Below, in pieces: positions 9,272 to 18,126 of a stretch of 26,766 nucleotides of DNA. The translations under genes and the position numbers were made by a program. The DNA is from Isotricha intestinalis (lineage: Eukaryota; Ciliophora; Litostomatea; Vestibuliferida; Isotrichidae). Below the pieces are notes generated by a model, which was given only the letters and a program-made list of their open reading frames with translations, ran no database searches and was not told where the DNA came from. The stretch's first letter is position 1. Every line of letters begins with the position of its first letter. Location of the stretch: positions 1 through 26,766 of the forward strand of contig JAJJLU010000620.1 in the NCBI GenBank assembly GCA_023807065.1. The letters are read 5' to 3'.

Positions 9272-9327
9272 ATTTTATTCTTTTTATTTTTAAACAAAAT
9301 AATTTAATTTAATTTTTAATTTATAAA
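9272..9327. promoter_or_regulatory. 56-bp divergent promoter region
   Basis: Only 56 bp separate the start codons of two divergently transcribed genes, so both leaders and core promoters must fit here or extend into coding sequence. The stretch is pure A/T apart from a few C residues. Confidence 0.5.
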
Positions 9328-10266
9328 ATGTCTTATTATCCTTGTTTTAAAAAAACTCATTCTATAGATTTTTTTAATAAAGAAACTCCAAAAAGTAATT
9401 TTAATCATAATATTCATATAAGATCAATATCATATAGAAATAATCCATATTATAGTGAAAATACTTTTAGAAGACCAATAAATTATAAATATTTTATATA
9501 TAAATATAATTCAGATAAAAAAAGAATATATGATACAACTCCTTTAATTTATCATCAATATGCTTCAAAAATTCAATCATTATATAAAGCATATAAATAT
9601 AGGAGATTTTTTACTAGATGTTTAGTCATTTATTATAATAGTAATATTTTATTTAATATTTTAAATAATATTTTTATCAGGTTTTATTTTAATAAATTTA
9701 TTAATAAATTATGTGTTGTTGATGAATTTATTAAAAATCACAATAATAGATTAAGATATAATAATTATTTTAATAAGAATAATGATTATATTTATGATGA
9801 CAAAATTTTAAATATTAATCTTAAAGCTATTCCTAAAATATTTTTAAAAAAAATAAATTATCCAATATTAAATAAAAAAGTTTTATCAAACTCTTTTTCA
9901 ATTATAAATACTGAATCAAAAAAAAAAATAAAAGAAGAAAATAAAAAAATAAAAGAATTAGAAAAACAATTAAAAACAATTCAAGAAGAATTAAAAAATG
10001 AAATAGAAGAAAAAAGAAAGATTATAATTGAAAGAGAATATATGAAAATGGAATTAATGCATTTGAGAATTGATGTTATTAATGTTAAAAATGAAAATAA
10101 AGATTTGGAAAGATTAAATGAAAAATATTTAAATAGAATTGAAAAATTACAAAAAGGAGAAAATATTGAAAATGATGAAAATGATTTTAAAGAAGAAGAA
10201 GAAATTTTAAAAAGATTTAAACCTTTTGCAAGAATAAAATATAGGAAATTTAATAAGAATAAATAA
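9328..10266 (+). CDS. IQ-motif and coiled-coil protein
   Basis: A 312-residue protein. A single IQ-like motif at about 82-93 (KIQSLYKAYKYRRF) fits the calmodulin/centrin-binding pattern IQxxxRGxxxR with Lys in place of the first Arg and Ala in place of Gly. The N-terminal 75 residues are Tyr/Asn/Arg-rich, and a mixed hydrophobic stretch follows the IQ motif. Residues from about 197 to 290 form a long predicted coiled coil (EENKKIKELEKQLKTIQEEL and onward), ending in an acidic patch and a basic tail. There is no signal peptide or membrane segment. IQ plus coiled coil is common in basal-body, centrin-associated and cortical proteins of ciliates, so a cytoskeletal role is plausible but unproven. 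The stop is TAA. The neighbouring minus gene at 10497 converges on it. Confidence 0.8.
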   Translation: MSYYPCFKKTHSIDFFNKETPKSNFNHNIHIRSISYRNNPYYSENTFRRPINYKYFIYKYNSDKKRIYDTTPLIYHQYASKIQSLYKAYKYRRFFTRCLVIYYNSNILFNILNNIFIRFYFNKFINKLCVVDEFIKNHNNRLRYNNYFNKNNDYIYDDKILNINLKAIPKIFLKKINYPILNKKVLSNSFSIINTESKKKIKEENKKIKELEKQLKTIQEELKNEIEEKRKIIIEREYMKMELMHLRIDVINVKNENKDLERLNEKYLNRIEKLQKGENIENDENDFKEEEEILKRFKPFARIKYRKFNKNK

Positions 10267-10496
10267 TAGAAATATATATACATAAAATTAAAGATAGAAA
10301 ATTATTCTGAGTATTTAAGTTATTTATTTGAAATTTTTGAAAGATTTATTTTATAAGAGTTTTTCTATTTATAAATATCAATAATATTTATCATAAGTAA
10401 TAATAAATATAATAGTTTTTAAAAAGTGTTTTTATTATAAATTTTTAATTATTTTTTATTTAAATAATTTATATTTTTTAAATTAGTTTAAATAAA
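10267..10496. other. Convergent 3' intergenic region
   Basis: These 230 bp of A/T-rich sequence lie between converging genes. Nothing beyond presumed 3' untranslated regions is visible. Confidence 0.45.
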
Positions 10497-12119
10497 TCAT
10501 ATAATTTTAACGTCTTGATATGTAGTAGGTATATTACTCGTTTGTGAATTATCATTCATATATTTATTAATTAATGAAAGAATACAATTATATACAACTG
10601 CAAAAAGAATGATTAAGAAAAAAACTAAAATAAGTATAAGTGAAATATTAATTTCATTTTCAATACAAGGAATATTTATTGTACTTTGATTTAAATAAAA
10701 ATCAGTATTATAATTAACTTTAATAGGTAATTGTTCTTTAATTTCAAAAAGAGAAATAATATCATTATCATTATAAGAAATTATATTTGAAGAAGAATTA
10801 GAAATTAAACTTTTATTTTCATTATCAAAACTTAAAAATTGACATAATTTATTTTCATTTTTAAAAAATCTTTTAAAATTATCATTTTCACATTCAGAAT
10901 CAACATATTTTAATTCAGATGAAATGCAAACAGGACAAATATCTTGAGATAATATAATAAAACCTAAAGAATCTTTATTTACATTTTGTTTTGAAATTTC
11001 TGGATAGAAATGATTTGATGAACATTTAATATAAACATAAGTAGTAATAAAATTATTATTTCTTTTTCCTTTATATTCTAAAATTACTCCTTTTTCAATT
11101 TTACCGTTAATTAATTTAATATTAATTAACTCTTCTCCAATTAAAATTTTATTATTTAAAAGTGAATATTCATAAATTTTTTGGTTAATAATATCTATAT
11201 TATAATTAATATCATTTATTTTATAATTTAATGTTACATTTTTTAATTTGTTTAAAAAATTTTGAAAAGAAATTTTTATTAAAAAAAAATTGTTTTGAAA
11301 AATTGAAATAAAATTACATTTTGAATTTGAATAATAACTAAATTCAGGACATTTTAAACAACTTCTCAATTTTTCAGAAAAAAAATATTGATTTCCTAAA
11401 TCTAAACATTGATTAATTTTTTCATTAACAACTTTACTATTTTTTAAACAATTAAATCCACTTCCTTCTTTTTCACCAAAAATTATGATTTTTTCAAAAT
11501 AAGAATTATTAGATTTAATTTGAATAAAATGATTACCTTGTAATAATTTAATAGTAGGAATAAAATTATTAAATTTTCTATTTTTACCATCAATTTCAAT
11601 AAAAATAGTATTATTTAATTTTTCATTATTTTTTTCATAAATAAATCTTATACTTCCACTCTCATCAAAAATTGTAGTATTAAAAGAAAAAGAATTTCTA
11701 ACTTGAGGATAAATATATTTTACATTACTAATATAATCATTACATTTTAAGCAATTATCTTCTTCATGCTTTTCTTTATCCATATAAGTTCCTTCTGGAC
11801 AAAATTCACAAGTTGAATAATTTTTATTTCCTTTTTTTCTATATTGACCAAATGAACAATTATCACATATTTTATCTTCTTCTAAAGGAGGAAAAATTTC
11901 TTTGCATTTTATTATTGGATTTAATTCATAAGTGATTTTCTGTTTTGAGTTTTCACATACATTTGATATTTTTTTATTATAAGATTTTAATGTACAATAA
12001 TTATTTGGATTACATATTAAATCATATTCACATTTATCTAAATTTAACTTATTTATTGGAGCAACTTCTTGATTTTTGGTAAAGGAATTAAGTATCAATA
12101 AATAAAAATAAATAAACAT
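10497..12119 (-). CDS. ELAPOR-like Cys-rich type I membrane protein
   Basis: A 540-residue protein with a short N-terminal signal peptide (residues 1-15), a Cys-rich ectodomain, one hydrophobic segment at about 492-514 and a 26-residue cytoplasmic tail. Cys modules resembling GCC2/GCC3 or TNFR-like repeats occur at about 72-126 (CDNCSFGQY, CEFCPEGTYM, NCLKC) and again after CLDLGNQYFFSEKLRSCLKC. Between them is a stretch beginning GSIRFIYE that resembles the beta-rich segment of ELAPOR1/2. Near the membrane, DICPVCISSELKYVDSEC resembles the Cys-pair module of that family. ELAPOR proteins are endosomal/lysosomal and secretory-pathway membrane proteins; the exact role here is inferred. It is shorter than animal members (about 1000 residues), so some modules are absent. 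The stop is TGA (10497-10499), with an in-frame TAA three codons on. Confidence 0.68.
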   Translation of the reverse strand: MFIYFYLLILNSFTKNQEVAPINKLNLDKCEYDLICNPNNYCTLKSYNKKISNVCENSKQKITYELNPIIKCKEIFPPLEEDKICDNCSFGQYRKKGNKNYSTCEFCPEGTYMDKEKHEEDNCLKCNDYISNVKYIYPQVRNSFSFNTTIFDESGSIRFIYEKNNEKLNNTIFIEIDGKNRKFNNFIPTIKLLQGNHFIQIKSNNSYFEKIIIFGEKEGSGFNCLKNSKVVNEKINQCLDLGNQYFFSEKLRSCLKCPEFSYYSNSKCNFISIFQNNFFLIKISFQNFLNKLKNVTLNYKINDINYNIDIINQKIYEYSLLNNKILIGEELINIKLINGKIEKGVILEYKGKRNNNFITTYVYIKCSSNHFYPEISKQNVNKDSLGFIILSQDICPVCISSELKYVDSECENDNFKRFFKNENKLCQFLSFDNENKSLISNSSSNIISYNDNDIISLFEIKEQLPIKVNYNTDFYLNQSTINIPCIENEINISLILILVFFLIILFAVVYNCILSLINKYMNDNSQTSNIPTTYQDVKII

Positions 12120-12193
12120 TTTTTTAATATTATTTAAATTTTTAAATGAATTTTATAAATATATATTTATTTTTTTTTTAAATTATTTTAATT

Positions 12194-12778
12194 TTATTTT
12201 TTTGATTCTTCTTCAATTTGAGTTATTTCAATTAATAATTTATCTGTTTCTAAAGAAAGAGAATTTATATAAGATTCAAGATAATCTATTTGTTCCATTA
12301 ATTTTTTTTCTTTATTATGAATATTAATTTCTTTTTCATCTGTAATTTCAGTTAAAGAATTTAATTGATTTGCTAAATCATTAGTTTTCATTATTTTTTC
12401 AAATAATTCTTTTTGATTTAAATCAATTAAATTAGATTTAATTTCTAAAATATTATTTAAATTATTATATAAATTTCCAATCAAATTTTTATCAAAATTA
12501 ACATTCATTTTTTGTCTTTGAACAAAAATTGGTTCACTTGGTTTTAATTTTAATATATCATTAATATATTTTTTATAATAATATCCTTCTTTTTTATTAA
12601 TAATTGGATTATCATTTACTATTACAATTTCTCCTGTTTTTTCTTCTTCTTTTTTATTTATATTTGATTCTTGTTTTTCTGAAGGTGTATTTTTATTTTG
12701 TATATTATTATTATTTTGGTTTTTATTTGAATCTTCTTGGTTGAAATTTTTGATTAAATTTGATAAAAATCCTCTCAT
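12194..12778 (-). CDS. Small coiled-coil protein, possible BORC subunit 5-like
   Basis: A 194-residue protein. Residues 1-48 are Asn/Lys/Glu-rich and disordered. A short hydrophobic strand, GEIVIVND (49-56), is followed by DILKLKPSEPIF (74-85), and the remainder is helical with likely coiled coil at about 95-190. The order of a hydrophobic IVIV strand, an I-K-L-x-P-x-P/F segment, a helix with a QxxLxxKI-like stretch, and a C-terminal helix resembles BORCS5 (myrlysin), a BORC subunit that couples lysosomes to Arl8 and kinesin. BORCS5 is N-myristoylated on Gly2. Here the start is MRG, which would not be a myristoylation site, so either the anchor is lost or the family call is wrong. It lies 74 bp downstream of the start of the ELAPOR-like gene's reading direction, on the same strand. 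The stop is TAA. Confidence 0.6.
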   Translation of the reverse strand: MRGFLSNLIKNFNQEDSNKNQNNNNIQNKNTPSEKQESNINKKEEEKTGEIVIVNDNPIINKKEGYYYKKYINDILKLKPSEPIFVQRQKMNVNFDKNLIGNLYNNLNNILEIKSNLIDLNQKELFEKIMKTNDLANQLNSLTEITDEKEINIHNKEKKLMEQIDYLESYINSLSLETDKLLIEITQIEEESKK

Positions 12779-13192
12779 TTTATTTTTTTTTTTAAATAAT
12801 AAAATTTTTTAAACTGTTTAGTTAAGAAGAAATTATATGTTGTTAATTCAATAAAAACATTTTTCTAAAATTTGAATTCTTAAATCAAGTAATTTTAATT
12901 GAATTGTTATTAAGAAAATCATTTTAAAATTCTTATCGTAAATTAGTTTTTTTATAAAAATAATAAAATTCTTTAAATTATGTTTTTAAAACATATAAAC
13001 ATATTTTGAAAAAAATTCATTATTAAATGAAAGTTATAAATGATAATTAAATAATTTATTTTAATTCATAAAATAAAATATAATTAATCATATTATTTCA
13101 TTGAATAAACAATCAATAAAAAAATAACTCCCAAAAAAAATATAAAATACCAAAAGAAAAATAAAAAAATATTCAATTCCATTTAACCAAAA
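12779..13192. promoter_or_regulatory. Divergent intergenic region, 414 bp
   Basis: It separates the starts of the minus-strand gene at 12778 and the phosphatase at 13193 and presumably carries both promoters. It is A/T-rich, with an A-rich leader directly before the plus-strand ATG. No ORF, RNA gene or repeat was seen. Confidence 0.45.
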
Positions 13193-13912
13193 ATGGCATC
13201 TCCAAAGAAAACATTAATAATCTTTGATGTTGATCAAACAATAACACAGAAAGACACTTTTCAAACAGTAGTGAAAAATTTATTACCAAAAGAAGAATCA
13301 GATGAAATAAGTAGAATAGCAAAGACAAGAGATAATTGGATATTATTATTTAACAGATTATTTGATTATTTACAAACAATTGGAAAAGGAAAAGAAGAAG
13401 TAAAAGCAGAAATAGAAAAATTAGAATTAAACAGTGGAATGAAAGAATTATTTGAATACTTAAATTTGAATAAAGAAAAATATGAAATTGTAATCTTATC
13501 ATCTGGTTATTATTGGCAAATAAAAACTTTATTAAGTTATAATAGAATATTAAAAAATGTAAAAGAAATAATTTCAACTCATTCAAAAGTTGAAGGAAAT
13601 ATTGTTAAAATATATCAAATTAAAAAATTTAATTGTAATATTTGTAATCCTTGTCAATGTAAATCAAGTGAAATAAATGATTTCTTTAAAAAAAATAAAA
13701 GAGAAAATTATGAAAAAATAATTTTCGTTTGTGATGGATCTAATGATATTTGCTTAGCTAAAATTTTAAATAAAAATGATGTATTATTCCCAAGAAAAGA
13801 TTTTGCTTTATATAAAAAATTAGATAATGAAGGATTGAGAGATGAACTTAAATGTAATATTAATTCTTGGGTTAATGGTTTCGAAATAATTTCTTTTCTC
13901 AAAAATTGTTAA
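13193..13912 (+). CDS. PHOSPHO2: HAD-family phosphatase, PHOSPHO2/PHOSPHO1 type
   Basis: A 239-residue protein of normal length for PHOSPHO-type HAD phosphatases. Motif I is FDVDQT (residues 11-16) with nucleophile D12 and acid/base D14. Motif II is ILSSGY with S103/S104. The metal-binding motif is CDGSND at 180-185 (D181, D185). A Cys cluster CNICNPCQC at 148-156 matches the Cys-rich stretch of PHOSPHO2, and NDVLFPRKDFALYKKL (195-210) matches its conserved C-terminal segment. Animal PHOSPHO2 acts on pyridoxal 5'-phosphate, and PHOSPHO1 on phosphocholine and phosphoethanolamine; substrate here is unknown. One oddity is Cys180 where relatives have Gly in GDGxxD. The protein is cytosolic by sequence, with no signal or membrane segment. 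It has fewer Asn runs than its neighbours, which fits a conserved enzyme. The stop is TAA. Confidence 0.9.
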   Translation: MASPKKTLIIFDVDQTITQKDTFQTVVKNLLPKEESDEISRIAKTRDNWILLFNRLFDYLQTIGKGKEEVKAEIEKLELNSGMKELFEYLNLNKEKYEIVILSSGYYWQIKTLLSYNRILKNVKEIISTHSKVEGNIVKIYQIKKFNCNICNPCQCKSSEINDFFKKNKRENYEKIIFVCDGSNDICLAKILNKNDVLFPRKDFALYKKLDNEGLRDELKCNINSWVNGFEIISFLKNC

Positions 13913-14409
13913 AATTAGTTTGAGAAAAGAAATTTGATATAATAATATTATATGATATATTAATTTTTATTTTTATTTATATTCTAATTATGATATAATA
14001 AATATTATAAAAAATATAAATTTTTTATTACTTCTTTTTAATAAATTGATATGAATTGATTTTTAACTTTTTTCAATTAGAGATAGGGAAAAATAATAAT
14101 GGATTTGTTTTAAAAAAATTATTATATAAAAAACATTTTATAATTATTAATACTAAAAAATTTTTTCATCCTAAAGAAATTTGTAAAAAATAGAAACTTA
14201 GTCTTTAAAAAATTACAAAAAACCCCAAAATTTCATTTTTTTCAAAAAGATGTTACCACATATATTCTCAATTTAAGGTAATTTATTATTTCATTTGTTA
14301 TAAATAAAATATTTATTTTTTTTCAAAAAAATTAATTCTATCTGTTTATTTATATTCTATTATAATAAATTTAATTTACAATTAAACCAAAAAAAATTAT
14401 ATTTTTTTA
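13913..14409. other. Convergent intergenic region, 497 bp
   Basis: It lies between two genes ending toward each other. Most is plain A/T sequence. The stretch 14130-14280 is slightly richer in C and codon-like on the plus strand but is broken by stops in every frame. I see no RNA gene or defined repeat. Confidence 0.45.
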
Positions 14410-15680
14410 TCATTTTTTTTTATTTTTGATTTTAGAATAATAATTTACTTCTTCTCCTTTAAATATGCTAATTTTATGTTGATTATAATTTACATATTTT
14501 AATTTTTGTATTAAAGATTTATTTTCTTTTTTTTCCACAAGAATTTTTTTATCAATACTTTTAATATTTTCTTTAATTTTATTAATTTTTTCTTTTTCAT
14601 TATTTTTTTTTTGTAAATTTAATCTTCTCTTTTTTTGAATTTCAACAAAATAATTATTTTTTTCATCTTCTAATAAGTAAATTTCTCTTTCTTTTTTAGT
14701 ATTTTCTTCTTTTAATTTATTTATTTCATTTTCATTATTTTCTTTCAAATAATTTTTCATTTGAATATCTTCTTTTATAAAATTAATTTGTTCAATTTGA
14801 CTTTCACATAATTTAAATTCATTGATTTTTTTTTTTTCAATTTGATTAAGAGAATTTAATTGATATTTAATTGAATTATTATATTCATCTAATAAATTAA
14901 TATTTCTATTTGATTTCAAATATTCAATTTTTAAAATTTGATATTTTTGTTTTAAAAGTTCACTTTCTTCTTTAATTGTTTTATTAACAGTTTTATGAAA
15001 TAAAAAATCATTATTTGAGTTTTCATTATATTGTATTTTTTGAGGAAAAATTATATTATTTATTTCTGTATTTCTTGAAGTTAAATAATTAATTTGATTT
15101 ATTAGTTTAAATAATTCATTATTTTGTCCTTTAAAATTAATAGCTTTTGATTTTGATTTTAATTTATTTATTTCTTCATTATTTAATTTTATTTTTTCAA
15201 CACAATCATATATTTTTCTTTTTAATTTAAATATTATATTTTTATTTTTTATTTTATTTAATGTATTCTCTGAATATATTTTATTACAATTAGAAGGAAT
15301 TAATTCCATTGATGATGACCTTTTTTTATTTATATTTTTAGTATCATCATTTTTTAATGAATTATTATTTTCTTCTAAAGTTTTTTCTTTTTCTTCTTCA
15401 TTATTCTTAGTTTCTTCTATTTCTTTTTTTTCATTATTTTCTTCTTCTACCTTTGATAATAAATCATTTTTTGTTTCATTTTCTATTTTCAATTCACTTT
15501 CTATTGATTCTGTGTTTTTATTGTTATTGTTATTATTATTATTTTCTCTTTTTTCTTCAATATCAATTTCCATATTTTCTTCATTTTTTTCTTTATTTTT
15601 TTCTTCATTTATTTCTTTTTCTTCTTCTTCAAAATAAGTTAGATTATTTTTACTAAAATTATTTAATATATTATTATTAA

Positions 15681-15717
<37 letters not shown>

Positions 15718-16167
15718 ATTATTAGTATTATTATTAATATTATTATTATTATTAATTGAGGTAGATATATTAAAATGTTCTTCTTCAAAATTACTTTTTT
15801 CTTTATTAACAGGATTTTTTAAACTATTATTAATTTTTTGAGCTTCAACCAAAAAATTTTTATTTTCTTCTTTTTCATATTTTAATTTTAAACAAGATAC
15901 TTTTAAGTCATTAATTTCATTATTAAGTTTATTTAATTTTTTTTTTAAAAGAATTAATCCATCTGGATTTCTTGGAATAATCATTTCATCAAAAAAAATT
16001 CTTGAATTATCACTTTCAATTCCACTTATATCCATAAATCCAATAGATAAATTATTATTTAAATAATTGGGATTCCTTGATGAATTTATTTTAGGAAGTG
16101 GAGGAATAGTTATTGAAGGTTCTAATTTTTTTTTTAAAATATTACTTTGACTTAAATTCGATTTCAT
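14410..16167 (-). CDS. Asn-rich coiled-coil protein, unrecognised
   Basis: A 585-residue protein with no recognised family. Residues 1-70 are Ser/Pro-containing and disordered (IPPLPKINSSRNP). A short coiled coil at about 72-115 is followed by an Asn-rich tract at about 139-170, then a Glu/Asn/Lys acidic region to about 290. A long coiled coil from about 310 to 570 includes repeated NEEINKLKSK-like and ENEINKLKEENTKKEREI-like heptads. The C-terminus is basic. There is no membrane segment. The stop is TGA (14410-14412), immediately followed by an in-frame TAA. The start codon is 77 bp from the divergent pseudokinase-MORN gene. A structural or cytoskeletal role is plausible from composition only. 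Confidence 0.8.
15669..15755. repeat. (ATT)n microsatellite inside an Asn-rich coding tract
   Basis: The plus strand shows mostly ATT/ATA trinucleotides, which on the coding minus strand are AAT (Asn) codons with occasional Ile and Thr interruptions. It lies in frame inside the gene at 14410-16167, so unit gain or loss changes only Asn tract length. Such tracts are expected in AT-rich protist genes. Confidence 0.85.
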
Positions 16168-16244
16168 TTAAAAAATTATTAATAAAAAATATGAAAATAA
16201 AATAAAAAAATAAAATGAAATAAAAAAAAATATATTAAAAAATA
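16168..16244. promoter_or_regulatory. 77-bp divergent promoter region
   Basis: Only 77 bp separate the start codons of the minus-strand coiled-coil gene and the plus-strand pseudokinase-MORN gene. The sequence is almost entirely A/T, with A-runs before the plus-strand ATG. Confidence 0.5.
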
Positions 16245-18032
16245 ATGATATCTAAAAATTTTAATGATAAAGAAATAGATAATGACTATGAAATAGTAAA
16301 TATATTAGAAGAAGGAATAATTCAAAAAATAATTCTTTCAAAAAATAAAAAATCTCAAAATCACATTTTAATTAAATTAATAGATTTAAAAAAATTAGAC
16401 AAAGATGGAATTACAATGATGTCAGAAGAAGGAAAATTAGTTTCTGAATTAGCTCATCCTAATATAACAAATTTTATTAGTTTTAAAATAATAAATGATA
16501 GAGCTTATATTATAATGGATTATATTGATGGAGTAACTTTACAAAATAAAATTAATGAATTTAAAAAAGAAAAGAAAAATTTTTCTGAAATGGACATTTT
16601 AAATTATATCATTGAAATTTCAGAAGGAATTAAATTCATTAATGATACTGGAATAGTTCATAGACTTTTAAAACCTAAAAAAATCTTTTTAACTAAAGAT
16701 AATCATATTAAATTATCTGATTTTGGTTTTGCTTCAATATTAGAAGAACAATATAAATCTGATAAAATTGATAAAGAAAATATAATATATTATTCCCCTG
16801 AATTATTAAATGAAGAAATATCTGATTTTACAAGTGATGCTTGGAATATAGGAATAATATTATATTATTTAACTCAATTAAAACATCCTTTTGATGATAA
16901 TAATATTGATAAAATAATGGAAAATATTTCTAATGGAAAATATCATTCTTTAACTAATAATAATTACTCTAATGATTTATTACAATTAATTGAAAATTTA
17001 TTAATTGTTAATCCTGAAGAAAGATATGAAATAATGGATATAATTAATGAATGTGAATTAATTAAATTAAAGAATATTTTAGGTCCGAATTCAAAGTAAG
17101 AAGAAAAATATTTTATTTATAAAAGTATAGTTGAAAAAGAATATGAAAATATTGGAAAATATATTGGAGAAATTCAAAATAATAAAAAGGAAGGAAAAGG
17201 ACTTTTTTATTATGATAATGGAGATAAGTACTTTGGAGATTTTAAAAATGATAAATATGAAGGAAAAGGAATTTTTTATTATTTAACTGGAGAAAAATAT
17301 GAGGGTGAATTTAAAAATAATAAAAAAGAAGGAAAAGGAATAATTTATTATAAAGATGGAAATAAATATGAGGGTGAATTTATAAATAATAAAAAAAATG
17401 GAAAAGGAATAATTTATTATAAAAATGGAAATAAATATGATGGGAATTTCAAAAATGATAAAAAAAATGGAAAAGGAATAATTTATTATAATAATGGAAA
17501 TAAATTTGAAGGAAAATTTAAAAATGATAAAAAATATGGAATGGGAAAAATTTTTTTTAAAAATGGTAATAAATACGAAGGCAACTTTGATGATGATAAA
17601 ATAAATGGAAAAGGAATATTTTATTATAATAATGGTAATAAATACAATGGAAATTTTAAGAATGGGAAATTTAATGGAAATGGTATTTTTTCTTATTACA
17701 ATGGAGATATTTATGATGGAGAATATTATGAAGGAAAAAAAAATGGTAAAGGAAAATATTATTTTAATTCAGGTGAAAAATATATTGGAGATTTTAAAAA
17801 TGGAAAATTTGAAGGTGATGGTACTTTTTATTATAATAATGGAGAAAAGTATGAAGGAAATTGGATTAATGATTTAAAAGACGGAATTGGAAAATATTAT
17901 TTTAAAAATGAAAATATTTATGAAGGAGAATTCAAAAAAGGAAAAAGAGAAGGAAAAGGAAAAATTATTTTTAAAAATGGAAAAGTTGATGTTGGATTTT
18001 TTGAGAATGATGAAAAAAAAGTATTAGCATAA
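16245..18032 (+). CDS. Predicted pseudokinase fused to 12 MORN repeats
   Basis: Exon 1 is 16245-17095, the intron is 17096-17125, and exon 2 is 17126-18032, giving 585 residues with a TAA stop. Residues 14-275 form a Ser/Thr-kinase-like domain. It keeps K44 (beta-3 Lys), E62 (helix C), D159-F160-G161, SPE (184-186), and SDAWNIG (197-203). It lacks the glycine-loop pattern (ILEEGIIQ) and two catalytic residues: HRD is H139-R140-L141, and the catalytic-loop Asn is K146. Catalysis is therefore unlikely; nucleotide binding remains possible. Residues 295-570 are twelve consecutive 23-residue MORN repeats (pattern KYEGEFKNNKKEGKGIIYYKDGN). MORN repeats commonly support membrane or cortical association. 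I infer a cortex- or membrane-linked scaffold. The join is supported by one continuous frame after splicing and by the lack of any ATG at the start of the repeat frame. The alternative, two separate genes, would leave the first five repeats without a start. Confidence 0.82.
17096..17125 (+). other. Intron, 30 nt, phase 2, between kinase-like and MORN parts
   Basis: It begins GTAAGAAG and ends ATAAAAG. Removal joins ...TCA AA to T ATA GTT, keeping the MORN frame open. Its length is a multiple of three, but retention meets TAA at 17097-17099. A second AG at 17129-17130 would shift the frame and give TGA in the next codon. Confidence 0.78.
17157..17984 (+). repeat. Twelve 69-bp MORN-encoding repeats
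   Basis: The translated stretch consists of exactly twelve 23-residue units in register, each opening with K/I-Y/F-x-G and containing a central G-x-G. A thirteenth degenerate unit (VDVGFFEND) ends the protein. DNA-level identity between neighbours is high in the GGAAAAGGAAT core, for example in units 3-5, which could allow unequal exchange. Confidence 0.93.
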
Positions 18033-18126
18033 TATAATTCTATTAAAATACCAATTTTTTTAATTTAATTTAATTCAAAAAGATATTTTTTTTTTTTGAT
18101 TTATTTGAAATATATTTTAATAAAAT

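Noticed and set aside
14216..14236. ACCCCAAAA as a possible internal telomere-like sequence
   Set aside because: It is a single short match to CCCCAA without the following T and without any tandem copy; it is expected occasionally by chance.
15453..15656. Plus-strand frame rich in Phe/Tyr/Leu opposite the Asn/Glu-rich gene
   Set aside because: It is the antisense of Glu/Asn/Lys codons in a well-supported minus-strand gene. The same explanation covers other frames opposite coding exons, such as 6490-6717, 9981-10283, 13350-13586 and 23888-24139.
16245..17099. A stand-alone kinase gene ending at TAA 17097-17099
   Set aside because: The TAA lies inside a GTAAG 5' splice site, and removal of a 30-nt intron continues the frame directly into the MORN array. 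It remains possible as an intron-retained form.
17541..18032. A separate MORN-repeat gene starting at the ATG at 17541
   Set aside because: The MORN frame extends upstream without a stop to 17126, with six further complete or partial repeats in perfect 23-residue register, so that ATG is internal.
18033..18126. Operon linkage between the pseudokinase-MORN gene and the coiled-coil gene at 18127
   Set aside because: The 94-bp gap is A/T-rich and similar to other short spacers between independent genes here; there is no evidence for polycistronic transcription.
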